Under the pieces are notes generated by a model. The model made no database searches, was not told the DNA's origin, and saw only the letters and a program-made list of their open reading frames with translations. DNA of 64,000 bases. Origin: Hymenobacter psoromatis. Its GTDB lineage: Bacteria > Bacteroidota > Bacteroidia > Cytophagales > Hymenobacteraceae. How positions within the stretch are numbered: the stretch's first letter is position 1; each line of letters starts with the position of its first letter. Shown piece after piece: positions 45,171-52,916 of the stretch. Both the position numbers and the translations under genes were made by a program. The stretch covers positions 2,108,001 to 2,172,000 of the forward strand of contig NZ_JAIFAG010000001.1 in NCBI RefSeq assembly GCF_020012125.1. Direction: 5' to 3'.

Positions 45171-47402
45171 CTACTCGGGCTTAATTTTCATTTTGGCTTT
45201 CTGGCCGTCAGCATCCTTGGCTTTCGAGTCAATCTCGCCGTCCTTGGAAACCGTTTTTGACTTCGCGCCAGCCGCGTCCTTAGTTTTCACCTTCACTTTG
45301 TCGCTGTTCTCGTCCACTTTAGTTTTCACCTTCGTACCATCGGCCATGCGCACTTTGCTCTTGCCGGGTAGCGGCGGGCCGGGGGTAACAGGCACCGTTT
45401 CCACGATGGTTTCGGTCACCGTTTCCGTGATAACAGGCATCTTTTCGCCTTCCTTCAACACCACCCGGAACTCATCGCGGCGGTTAAGCTGCATGTTCTC
45501 GGGCGAGTCATTGGGGGCAGCAGGGCGGCGCTCACCGTAGCTTACTGTGGTGAGGCGGGCGCTGGCTACGCCCTGTTTCACGAGGTAGTTCTTGGCCGCG
45601 TCGGCGCGGTTTTGGCCGAGCACCATGTTGTACTCGTCAGTATTGCGCGAGTCGCAGTTACCCTCAATCGAGATGTTTATCCCAGCGTTGGCCTTCAAAA
45701 TAGCCGCCGTGTTTTTGAGCGCTACGATAGACTCCGGCCGTAGCTTGTACTTGTCGGTGTCGAAGTAAATTTTAGCGAAGCGCGAACTGGCCAGGGCCGT
45801 TGTATCGATGTAATCGACGTAGAAATTTTTGGTAATACTCGTCGAGTCATTCAGCGAAATCGGCACCGCAAATTCCTGGGTTTCAATATTCTTACCGTCT
45901 TTGTTCACGGCTACCTGATACGTACGGGCTGAGAGCACTTTCACCTGGTAGGTACCATCTTCCTTGGTCACGTCGCGAAAACTGATGGCTGTTTTATCAG
46001 CCTGCGTGCCGTTAAATACCAATTCTACACCCGGAATAGCCTGGGTGCTATCGCGCTTCGAGAACACCGTGCCTTTCACGATAATGTTCTTGATGTAACT
46101 GATGGTATAAAGGTCTTTCTCACCGTAGCCGCCGATGCGATATGAGCTGAGGTAGGCATAGGTGCCATCGGGGGCAAGGCGATAATACGAGTCAGCATCG
46201 GGCGTGTTGATGGGGTAGCCCATGTTTTCGGGCCGGCCCCACTTGTGGCCGATGCTATCGTATTTCGACTGGAAAATGTCGTAGTCGCCCATCGTGTTGT
46301 GACCGCGCGAGCTGAAAAACAGCGTCTTACCGTCGCGGCTGATGAAGGGACTATCTTCGTCATACTTGGTATTGATGACGCTACCCAGTGATTTTGCCGG
46401 TCCCCAGTCGCCCCCAGCAGTGCGGGTGCTGTAATAAAGGTCCAGGTTACCATCTTCCGAATACCGGGCGGTCGAGAAGTAGAGTGTCAGGCCATCTGGA
46501 GTGATATAAGCGTCTCCCTCGTAAGCTTTGGAGTTAATGTTGCTGTTGAGCTTAGTGGGCGAGCCCCACTCGCCATTAGCTTGCTTTGAAGCCACGAATA
46601 TGTCGCCGTCCTCATCGCTGCGGTACATGAGCAGCTTAGTATCGTTGTCAAACAGCTGGTCCGAGGCGTCGTGACCCTTGCTGTTGAGCGCTGCCGACAG
46701 CGAGCGGGGCTTTTCCCAGTTGTCGGCATCGATGCGATGGGTTTCGACGATACCCTCGTAGTACTCCCCATCGGCCGCTGTTTTGCCCCGGCTCTTAGAA
46801 TCGAGGCCCGGAATATCGGTTGGATTAGCGCGAGTCGTGAAAATCAGCGTCTTATCATCCGATGAAATAACCGGACTGTGTTCCGAATACTGCGTATTTA
46901 CCGTCGGGCCTAGGTTCTTGACGAAGATATCCTTGGGCGAGTTGAAGAGAATTTTCGCGTTTTTGCTGTGCTGAATCAGCTGCGCTACTTCCTCACGGCG
47001 AGTATCGTTACGCTTTTTCAGGGTCGCGTTATACGCCTGGTAGTGCGTGATAGCCTCGTCAAAATTATAGTTCAGGTGGTCTACGCGACCCAGCCAGTAC
47101 TCAATATCCCGCGAAACTTTAGGCTTCAGCTTCTGCGCCTTATAGATGTAGTCGCTAGCTTTTTCCTTGTCAAAGGACAGATATGCTACCCCAGCCCGAA
47201 ACAACGCGGTGGCGTTATTAGGGTCCTTAGCTAACACCCGCTCGTAGAAGGGGATGGAAGCCCGGTAGTTTTCCTGATTAAACATCTTGTTGCCGGTTTG
47301 CAGGTCCTTGCGCGTGCTCTGAGCCTGGGCCGAGGTAGCTACGGCGACGGTCAGGGCCAGCGCGCAGGAAGCTTTCAGCAGCCTTTTGGATACGTTGTCC
47401 AT
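45171..47402 (-). CDS. PorE-like protein: TPR, PD40 propeller, CarboxypepD-reg and OmpA domains
   Basis: A 743-residue exported protein (signal peptide ending near ATSAQAQ, residue 28). The order is TPR repeats (about 30-150), WD40-like PD40 propeller (about 165-430, blades such as YITPDGLTLYFSTAR and FISRDGKTLFFSSRG), a carboxypeptidase-regulatory beta-sandwich (about 440-530) and an OmpA peptidoglycan-binding domain (about 550-670, with IEGNCDSRNTDEYN and LGQNRADAAKNYL). This is the architecture of P. gingivalis PorE, a type IX secretion component anchored to peptidoglycan. An unusual Lys/Asp/Ala-rich tail of about 60 residues follows. It lies two genes upstream of porT. Confidence 0.85.
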   Translation of the reverse strand: MDNVSKRLLKASCALALTVAVATSAQAQSTRKDLQTGNKMFNQENYRASIPFYERVLAKDPNNATALFRAGVAYLSFDKEKASDYIYKAQKLKPKVSRDIEYWLGRVDHLNYNFDEAITHYQAYNATLKKRNDTRREEVAQLIQHSKNAKILFNSPKDIFVKNLGPTVNTQYSEHSPVISSDDKTLIFTTRANPTDIPGLDSKSRGKTAADGEYYEGIVETHRIDADNWEKPRSLSAALNSKGHDASDQLFDNDTKLLMYRSDEDGDIFVASKQANGEWGSPTKLNSNINSKAYEGDAYITPDGLTLYFSTARYSEDGNLDLYYSTRTAGGDWGPAKSLGSVINTKYDEDSPFISRDGKTLFFSSRGHNTMGDYDIFQSKYDSIGHKWGRPENMGYPINTPDADSYYRLAPDGTYAYLSSYRIGGYGEKDLYTISYIKNIIVKGTVFSKRDSTQAIPGVELVFNGTQADKTAISFRDVTKEDGTYQVKVLSARTYQVAVNKDGKNIETQEFAVPISLNDSTSITKNFYVDYIDTTALASSRFAKIYFDTDKYKLRPESIVALKNTAAILKANAGINISIEGNCDSRNTDEYNMVLGQNRADAAKNYLVKQGVASARLTTVSYGERRPAAPNDSPENMQLNRRDEFRVVLKEGEKMPVITETVTETIVETVPVTPGPPLPGKSKVRMADGTKVKTKVDENSDKVKVKTKDAAGAKSKTVSKDGEIDSKAKDADGQKAKMKIKPE

Positions 47403-47813
47403 TGAAAAAAGGGTGTTTGGAGAATTTTAAAAGGAGGGCGGAAACTAATACGCAGTATAGATTAGCCTAGGGGCGCGGAGCCGCTCATTATTGGCGACTT
47501 ATACTAAAATTCAGCGATAGGGTTGGCCCGGTCGGCCAGCAGCTTGCGGAGAAAAACACTACCGCGAAGCGGCTTATCACAGCAAATATACCTGCCAGGC
47601 CGGGGTCTATAGAACATCGAATGGCACTAAAACCGGCTGGCTGCTGTCTGGAGTAGTTTTATTATAAAACAAAGGAACGGGTAGCAAACCGCACAAATAT
47701 AGTGGCAGGTTTTGAAAGACAAGGGTTTAGTGCTGGCCGGGCCGCCCCAAAACGGGTGGCACGCGCAATCTGCCCCATCTTTGTACCCATACTGCCTGCT
47801 AGGTAACCCATTT
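47403..47813. other. 411-base divergent intergenic region
   Basis: It lies between the PorE-like gene (leftward) and engB (rightward). I see no coding frame with family features. The -7 box for engB is at 47776-47783. The stretch 47480-47620 has several short GC stems (for example CCGCGAAGCGG and GGCCCGGTCGGCC) that could belong to a leader RNA, but no known riboswitch was recognised. Confidence 0.5.
47776..47783 (+). promoter_or_regulatory. -7 box for engB
   Basis: CATCTTTG, one base off the TAnnTTTG consensus, 30 bases upstream of the engB ATG. The transcript would have a leader of about 20-25 bases. Confidence 0.45.
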
Positions 47814-48431
47814 ATGCTCATCCGCGAAGCAAGTTTTTTGACCAGCAATACGCAGGTAGCTGCCTGCCCAGCCCCCGACCGGCCCGAATACGCCTTTATT
47901 GGGCGCTCCAACGTGGGCAAGTCGTCGCTGATAAATATGCTCACGGGCCGCAATGGCCTGGCCAAAACATCGAGCACTCCTGGCAAAACGCAGGTTATCA
48001 ATCATTTCAATATTAACGACGAGTGGTATTTGGTAGACCTGCCGGGCTACGGCTACGCTAAGGTGAGCAAAAGCGCGCGTGCCGATTGGGGCAAGATGAT
48101 AAACGCCTACCTCATGCGCCGCGAAAACCTGACCTGCGTATGCGTGCTGCTCGATTCGCGCCACGAGCCCCAATCTGCGGACCTAGCTTTTATGGAAAAG
48201 TTGGGGGAGGACGGCATTCCGTTCGTGATGCTGTTTACGAAGACTGATAAGCAGTCGAGTACCCAAACTAAAACCTTGCTAACCAACTACCTGGCTAAGA
48301 TGAGTGAAACCTGGGATGAGCTGCCCCGCTACTTCGTAACCTCGGCCGAAACCGGGCTGGGCCGCGACGAAGTACTGGACTTTATCGCGGAAGTGAACCG
48401 GCAGGCAGCCGCCGAAGCGGCAGGCGCTTGA
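47814..48431 (+). CDS. engB: Ribosome biogenesis GTPase EngB (YihA/YsxC)
   Basis: A 205-residue TRAFAC GTPase; the ATG at 47814 matches the usual N-terminus. G1 is GRSNVGKSS (30-38), G2 falls in TSSTPGKTQ, G3 is DLPGYGYAK, G4 is TKTDK and G5 is TSAETG. It is required for assembly of the 50S subunit. The C-terminal AAAEAAGA tail is short and low-complexity. Confidence 0.96.
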   Translation: MLIREASFLTSNTQVAACPAPDRPEYAFIGRSNVGKSSLINMLTGRNGLAKTSSTPGKTQVINHFNINDEWYLVDLPGYGYAKVSKSARADWGKMINAYLMRRENLTCVCVLLDSRHEPQSADLAFMEKLGEDGIPFVMLFTKTDKQSSTQTKTLLTNYLAKMSETWDELPRYFVTSAETGLGRDEVLDFIAEVNRQAAAEAAGA

Positions 48432-48432
48432 G

Positions 48433-48440
48433 TACTTTTG
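48433..48440 (+). promoter_or_regulatory. -7 box for the TonB-C protein gene
   Basis: TACTTTTG is an exact TAnnTTTG match starting two bases after the engB stop codon, 51 bases upstream of the next ATG. Confidence 0.55.
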
Positions 48441-48490
48441 GCCCACCAATTGCCCCCGCGCCGGCCGGCGTTGTTAGTCCCTTTTTTGAT

Positions 48491-48949
48491 ATGATGAAAA
48501 AAAATCTGTTGACCGGCCTGGCCCTGTGCTGCCTGCTGCCGGCGGCCCACGCCCAAACGGCCAAGCCCAACACGGCCCCCATGCCCAAGGACCAGCCCCC
48601 GACCGAGCAGGGCGCGGGCCTCAACCACGTGAGCGCCGAGATTCCAGTGGCCGCCTATTATGAGGGTGGGCAGGAGGCCATGTACGCCTTTATTGCCAAG
48701 GAGCTGAAGTACCCGTTAACGGCCAAGCACAACCGGATGCAGGGCCGCTGCATCATCAGCTTCACGCTGAATCCCGAGGGCACTATTCAGGGCCTGCGCA
48801 TCGTGAAGCAAGTAGGTGGCGGCACCGGAGAAGAGGCAGCCCGCGTGGTGCGCCTGCTCAAATTCAAGAAGCCCGAATATCCCGTCCTGACCAGCCTACC
48901 CATCGATTTCAAGCTGGGCGTAACTGGCACGAACACGGTGGGAAATTAA
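48491..48949 (+). CDS. TonB C-terminal domain protein, secreted
   Basis: The ATG at 48491 gives 152 residues with a signal peptide (LLTGLALCCLLPAAHAQ). The TonB-C type domain (about 60-145) shows YPLTAKHNRMQGRCIISFTLNPEGTI in pattern, followed by a VKQVGGGTGEEAARVVRLL helix. There is no N-terminal anchor or proline-rich spacer, so it is not a classical energy transducer. Such small stand-alone proteins are frequent in Hymenobacter; role unknown. Confidence 0.8.
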   Translation: MMKKNLLTGLALCCLLPAAHAQTAKPNTAPMPKDQPPTEQGAGLNHVSAEIPVAAYYEGGQEAMYAFIAKELKYPLTAKHNRMQGRCIISFTLNPEGTIQGLRIVKQVGGGTGEEAARVVRLLKFKKPEYPVLTSLPIDFKLGVTGTNTVGN

Positions 48950-48954
48950 AACGA

Positions 48955-49005
48955 GGGAGCAATGGGTAGTGAACAACAAAAATTGTTTTACTACCCATTG
49001 CTCCC
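48955..49005. repeat. Perfect 16-bp inverted repeat, terminator-like
   Basis: GGGAGCAATGGGTAGT (48955-48970) pairs perfectly with 48990-49005, with further AACAA/TTGTT pairing inside. It follows the TonB-C gene by six bases. Confidence 0.8.
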
Positions 49006-49036
49006 TGTTCATTATTAACTGTTCATTGTAAAAAGA

Positions 49037-49540
49037 ATGCCCTACGATTTGAAAGAACTGGCGGCCATCAGCGGCCAGCCTGGCCTCTACCGCTTGGTGC
49101 GCCCGGCGCGCCACGGTGTATTAGTGGAAAGCCTGGATGCAAAGGCGACGCGCTCGCTGGCCCCGGCCAGCAATAAGGTATCGCTGCTGAGTGAAATCGG
49201 CATCTACGCCCAGGACTCGGACGAAACAGTATCATTGAGCGACGTTTTTGACCGTATTCATCAGCACTACGAGGCTACCCTGCCGGTTTCGGCCAAGTCG
49301 CCGGAAACGGAGCTGAGCGGCTTTCTAGCCGAGGTGATGCCCGAGTACGACCGCCAGCGGGTGTATACCTCGGATATTAAGAAACTGGTGAGCTGGTACG
49401 GCATCGTGAGCCAGCACGTGCCCTACGCGGCGGCGGCCGAAGCCGAGCCTACTACCGACGAGCCGCTGAGCACGGGCGGCGTGATTGGCGAAATTGATGA
49501 GGCCCCTACCCCCTCCGGCAACCCGGAAGTGACGAAGTAA
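49037..49540 (+). CDS. DUF5606 family protein
   Basis: A 167-residue cytoplasmic protein. The N-terminal 135 residues fit DUF5606, a small family largely limited to Bacteroidota: LKELAAISGQPGLYRLV, then GVLVESLDAK, VSLSDVFDRI and ending VSWYGIV. The last 30 residues are acidic and low-complexity. The function is unknown. An AT-rich leader (TTAACTGTTCATTG) precedes the ATG. Confidence 0.8.
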   Translation: MPYDLKELAAISGQPGLYRLVRPARHGVLVESLDAKATRSLAPASNKVSLLSEIGIYAQDSDETVSLSDVFDRIHQHYEATLPVSAKSPETELSGFLAEVMPEYDRQRVYTSDIKKLVSWYGIVSQHVPYAAAAEAEPTTDEPLSTGGVIGEIDEAPTPSGNPEVTK

Positions 49541-49557
49541 GCGTTTTCATCCGAGAT

Positions 49558-49595
49558 AAAAGAGGCCGTTCCTGTTTGCAGAAACGGCCTCTTTT
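49558..49595. terminator. Bidirectional terminator between DUF5606 and fbp
   Basis: AAAAGAGGCCGTT and AACGGCCTCTTTTT form a long stem with one internal mismatch; A and T runs on both sides allow use in both directions. The two flanking genes converge here. Confidence 0.88.
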
Positions 49596-49614
49596 TGTGG
49601 CGGCAAGCTAAAGC

Positions 49615-50622
49615 TTACCCGGCATTTTCCTGAGCCAACAGGGCTTCGGCCTGCGCTACCAGGTCTTTACTGCCGATGAAGACGGGGCAGCGCTCGTGGC
49701 AGGCTTTAGGCTCGATTTCGAGGGTGCGCAGCTGGCCGTTGGAGCTGCGGCCGCCGGCCTGCTCCACAATGAAGGCCAGCGGGTTGCACTCGTACATCAG
49801 GCGCAGCTTACCCTCGGGGTTTTTGGCAGTAGCGGGGTAGAGATAGATGCCGCCTTTGAGCAGATTGCGGTGAAAATCGGCGACCAGCGAGCCGATGTAG
49901 CGGGCCGAAAACTGCTGGTCCTTGCAGTAGCGCACGAAGGCCGCCACGCCCGGCGAAAACGAGTCGGACGAGCCTTCGTTAATGGAGTAGACGGTGCCGG
50001 TCGCGGGCGTCTGGATGTCTGGGTGCGAGAGAAAAAACTCGCCTAAGCTAGGCTCGTAGGTGAAGCCGTTGACCCCGTTGCCGGTGGTGTATACGAGCAT
50101 AGTGCTGGAGCCGTAGATGATGTAGCCAGCCGCCACTTGGTGAGTGCCGGGCTGGAGGCAGTCGGCGCTGCTACCCTCGCGCCCGGTGGGCGAGATGCGC
50201 CGGTAGATGCTGAAAATGGTGCCGATGCTGACGTTGACATCAATGTTGCTGGAGCCGTCGAGCGGGTCAATGGCTACGACGTACTTGCCCTGGTTATTGC
50301 CGGTCTGGATAATATCCTCGTCCTCTTCCGAGATGATGGTGCAGACCTCGCCGCCGTTGCGCAGCGCCCGGATAAAGCGGATATTGGCAATCACGTCGAG
50401 CTTCTGCTGGTCCTCGCCCTGCACGTTGCGGTTGCCGTAGGCCCCGGCAATATCGATGAGGCCCGAGCGGTTGATTTCGCGGTTTACAATCTTGGCAGCC
50501 AGCGCGATATCGCGCAGCAGCTGCGACAGCTCCCCGGTGGCGTAGGGAAAATCTTCCTGCTTGCGCATGATGAAGCGGTCGAGCGTCGTGCCGACGGGCA
50601 GGGCGAGTTTGTTGTGGTCCAT
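49615..50622 (-). CDS. fbp: Fructose-1,6-bisphosphatase class 1
   Basis: A 335-residue gluconeogenic enzyme. The metal site is IISEEDED and [13 protein letters not shown], and [22 protein letters not shown] with a [15 protein letters not shown] block gives the substrate site. It hydrolyses fructose 1,6-bisphosphate to fructose 6-phosphate. A TAnnTTTG box on the minus strand at 50657-50664 lies 35 bases upstream of the ATG. Confidence 0.97.
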   Translation of the reverse strand: MDHNKLALPVGTTLDRFIMRKQEDFPYATGELSQLLRDIALAAKIVNREINRSGLIDIAGAYGNRNVQGEDQQKLDVIANIRFIRALRNGGEVCTIISEEDEDIIQTGNNQGKYVVAIDPLDGSSNIDVNVSIGTIFSIYRRISPTGREGSSADCLQPGTHQVAAGYIIYGSSTMLVYTTGNGVNGFTYEPSLGEFFLSHPDIQTPATGTVYSINEGSSDSFSPGVAAFVRYCKDQQFSARYIGSLVADFHRNLLKGGIYLYPATAKNPEGKLRLMYECNPLAFIVEQAGGRSSNGQLRTLEIEPKACHERCPVFIGSKDLVAQAEALLAQENAG

Positions 50623-50656
50623 AAGGCGTAGCTGAGGGGCGTAAGTGGCGCTAGCG

Positions 50657-50664
50657 CAAAGCTA
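50657..50664 (-). promoter_or_regulatory. -7 box for fbp
   Basis: The minus strand reads TAGCTTTG, an exact consensus match, giving a leader of about 28 bases for fbp. Confidence 0.55.
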
Positions 50665-50703
50665 CCATTACCGGGCCGCGCCGCCCAAACGCGCCCTACC
50701 CCC

Positions 50704-50711
50704 TAGTTTTG
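50704..50711 (+). promoter_or_regulatory. -7 box directly before the aspartate kinase ATG
   Basis: TAGTTTTG is an exact TAnnTTTG match ending six bases before the ATG at 50718. If used, transcription would start at or next to the start codon, i.e. a leaderless mRNA. Confidence 0.5.
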
Positions 50712-50717
50712 GGGCCT

Positions 50718-52010
50718 ATGGAAAAGGAATTGGCTGGCTTGCAGGTCTACAAATTTGGCGGGGCCTCGGTGAAGGACGCGGCGGCGATTTTGAATCTCTG
50801 CCGCATTGTAAAGGAATACGGGGGGGTAGGGCCGCTGCTCATCGTGGTTTCGGCAATGGGCAAAACGACGAATGCGCTGGAGGAGATTTTCGGGCTGGCG
50901 TATGCTGGGAAGGATTATACTGCGCCGTTAGAGGTACTGGAATCATTTCACCATAATACCGCCCAGGAGTTAATTATTAATGCCAGCCCGCACCTAGCAT
51001 CTGATATTAACGTGATGCTAATTGAGACTTTTTTTGAGTTAAGTGAGCAGTTGGCTGCTGTCAATGTTAACCGCGATTACGACGAGCAATACGACCAAGT
51101 AGTGAGCTTTGGCGAGTTACTCGCTTCAGAGATGGTAGCACATGTCTTGAATGATGCTCAACAAACGCGCTGGATAGATTGTCGTTTATTAATTCGTACT
51201 GATGAAAATTGGCGGGAAGGCCGGGTGAGCTGGCCAGTTACTGAGCAAGCAATTACGCAGGCCCTACCTCCCCTTTTAGCCAAGGGTCCAGTCGTCACGC
51301 AGGGCTTCGTCGGCTCCACTGCCTCAGGCGCTACCACCACCCTCGGCCGCGAGGGCTCCGACTACTCGGCGGCCATCTTCGCCTACTGCCTGCGGGCCGA
51401 GTCGGTGACCATCTGGAAGGACGTGCCGGGCCTGCTCAACGCCGACCCCAAGCTGTTTGCCGACACGGTGCTCTACCCCGAAATTAGCTACCAGGAAACG
51501 ATTGAGATGGCGTTTTACGGGGCCAGCGTCATTCACCCCAAAACGCTGAAGCCGCTGGCCGAGCGCGGCATTCCGCTGCGGGTGCGCTCGTTTCTGGACC
51601 CGGCCGCGCCGGGCACGCTCATCCACGACTGCCAGCACGCGCCGCTGGTACCGGCGTTTATCCGCAAAGCGGGGCAATGCCTGGTTTCTTTTGAGAGCAA
51701 GGATTTTGCCTTTATTTCGGAGGAAAACCTGGAAGTTATTTTCGGGGCGCTGGCGCTGGCGCGGCTCAAAATTAACGTGATGCAAAATTCGGCCATCAGC
51801 TTTTCGGTGGTCGTGGACTTTGATGAAATGCGGCTACAACGGCTGCTGGACGCGTTGCGGGGGCAGTTTCGAGTGCAGTATAATAGTGGGCTCACGCTGT
51901 TCACGATTAAGAATTATGATGAGGGTAGCATTGCGCGGCTCACGACCGGGCGCAAATTATTAGTGGAGCAGCGCACGCGCAGCACATTTCAGTTTTTAGT
52001 GCGCGAATAA
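50718..52010 (+). CDS. Aspartate kinase, monofunctional
   Basis: A 430-residue enzyme phosphorylating aspartate at the entry of the lysine/threonine/methionine pathway. VYKFGGASVKD (Lys12) opens the amino-acid-kinase domain; VVSAMGKTTN, VTQGFVGS, LGREGSDYSAA and WKDVPGLLNADPKL follow. Two ACT regions make up about 300-430 (LVSFESKDFAFISE and ISFSVVVDFDEMRLQ), so feedback control is likely. No homoserine dehydrogenase is fused. Bases about 50930-51260 use far more AT-ending codons than the rest. Confidence 0.92.
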   Translation: MEKELAGLQVYKFGGASVKDAAAILNLCRIVKEYGGVGPLLIVVSAMGKTTNALEEIFGLAYAGKDYTAPLEVLESFHHNTAQELIINASPHLASDINVMLIETFFELSEQLAAVNVNRDYDEQYDQVVSFGELLASEMVAHVLNDAQQTRWIDCRLLIRTDENWREGRVSWPVTEQAITQALPPLLAKGPVVTQGFVGSTASGATTTLGREGSDYSAAIFAYCLRAESVTIWKDVPGLLNADPKLFADTVLYPEISYQETIEMAFYGASVIHPKTLKPLAERGIPLRVRSFLDPAAPGTLIHDCQHAPLVPAFIRKAGQCLVSFESKDFAFISEENLEVIFGALALARLKINVMQNSAISFSVVVDFDEMRLQRLLDALRGQFRVQYNSGLTLFTIKNYDEGSIARLTTGRKLLVEQRTRSTFQFLVRE

Positions 52011-52053
52011 CTACGGCGGCGCTTTTGGAGTAGTAGGTGCTAACATCATTTAC

Positions 52054-52129
52054 CGCGGAAGACGCGGAAGATTTGCGCGGAAGCCGCGGAAGCTGACGGC
52101 GCTACTCATTCATCACTACTCATTCATCA
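52054..52129. repeat. Short tandem repeats upstream of peroxiredoxin
   Basis: Several CGCGGAAG copies (about 52054-52092), then CTACTCATTCATCA twice in tandem (52102-52115 and 52116-52129), ending just before the ATG at 52137. These look like replication-slippage products in the leader. Confidence 0.6.
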
Positions 52130-52136
52130 CTAAAAA

Positions 52137-52715
52137 ATGTCCGTTCTCGTTGGTAAGCGCGCGCCTGCTTTCAAGGCTCCGGCCGTTATTGGCCAGCAGG
52201 TGGAGGAAGATTTTTCGCTCGACCGCTACCTGGGTAAGCGCTACGTGCTGCTCTTTTTCTATCCCGCCGATTTTTCGAGCCTCTGCCCTACCGAGCTGCT
52301 AGCATTTCAAGATTTGCTGCCCGAGTTTGAGCGCCGGGGTGTGGCCGTAATTGGGTGTAGCACCGACTCGCGCCAGGTACACCAGGCGTGGCTGCGCACG
52401 CCCATCAGCGCAGGTGGTGTTGAGGGCGTAACCTACCCGCTGGTGGCCGATAACGCCAAAACCATTGCGGCCAACTACGACGTGCTGGCTGGCCACTTCG
52501 ACTATAGCGAAACCGGCGAGATGGTCTTCGTGGGCCATCCGCAGGCGTACCGGGCGCTGTTTTTGATTGACCGCGACGGCATCGTGCGCCATCAGCTCGT
52601 GAATGACCGGCCCTTGGGCCGCCGTATCTCCGACTCCCTGCGCATGGTGGATGCCCTACGCCACTTTGAGGAGCACGGCGAAACCTGCCCCGCCAACTGG
52701 GAGGCAGATTCGTAG
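52137..52715 (+). CDS. Typical 2-Cys peroxiredoxin (AhpC/Prx1 type)
   Basis: A 192-residue peroxidase. Peroxidatic Cys50 is in YPADFSSLCPTEL, where most family members have DFTFVCPTE, and resolving Cys184 is in HGETCPANW near the C-terminus. It reduces hydrogen peroxide and alkyl hydroperoxides. No ahpF is adjacent, so the reductant is probably thioredoxin. It is the second peroxiredoxin in the window, besides bcp. Confidence 0.94.
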   Translation: MSVLVGKRAPAFKAPAVIGQQVEEDFSLDRYLGKRYVLLFFYPADFSSLCPTELLAFQDLLPEFERRGVAVIGCSTDSRQVHQAWLRTPISAGGVEGVTYPLVADNAKTIAANYDVLAGHFDYSETGEMVFVGHPQAYRALFLIDRDGIVRHQLVNDRPLGRRISDSLRMVDALRHFEEHGETCPANWEADS

Positions 52716-52726
52716 CTATAGGCATC

Positions 52727-52828
52727 TGTCATTGCGAGCAAAGCGCAGCAATCTTTCCTTGTCGTTCGCATCGTTGGATTTGCTACCCTGGTGGGAGGAA
52801 AGATTGCTGCGCTTTGTTCGCAATAACA
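52727..52828. repeat. Inverted repeat of the GTCATTGCGAGC family
   Basis: Arms 52727-52759 and 52796-52828 match at 31 of 33 positions around a 36-base loop. The arm starts TGTCATTGCGAGC and contains AGCAATCTTTCC, sharing its core with 501-614. This sequence is a dispersed intergenic repeat type in Bacteroidota, from memory. Confidence 0.85.
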
Positions 52829-52867
52829 AGCGGCTTTACCAGAAATTCTTCGCGACCGCGAAAGTTG

Positions 52868-52911
52868 TAAATTTGAGGCCACGCCGGGCTTACGCTATAC
52901 CGGGCGCGGCC
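52868..52911 (+). promoter_or_regulatory. -7 box followed by a hairpin at the waaA start
   Basis: TAAATTTG (52868-52875) is an exact TAnnTTTG match. It is followed by a GGCC-CGCC/GGGCG-GGCC hairpin and seven T, and the waaA TTG start codon is at 52917. Read one way this is a terminator for the peroxiredoxin gene; read the other, the hairpin is the waaA 5' leader. Confidence 0.45.
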
Positions 52912-52916
52912 TTTTT

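Noticed and set aside
47403-47813. Structured ncRNA or riboswitch upstream of engB
   Set aside because: Short GC stems are present but no known consensus was recognised, and neither flanking gene is a usual riboswitch target.
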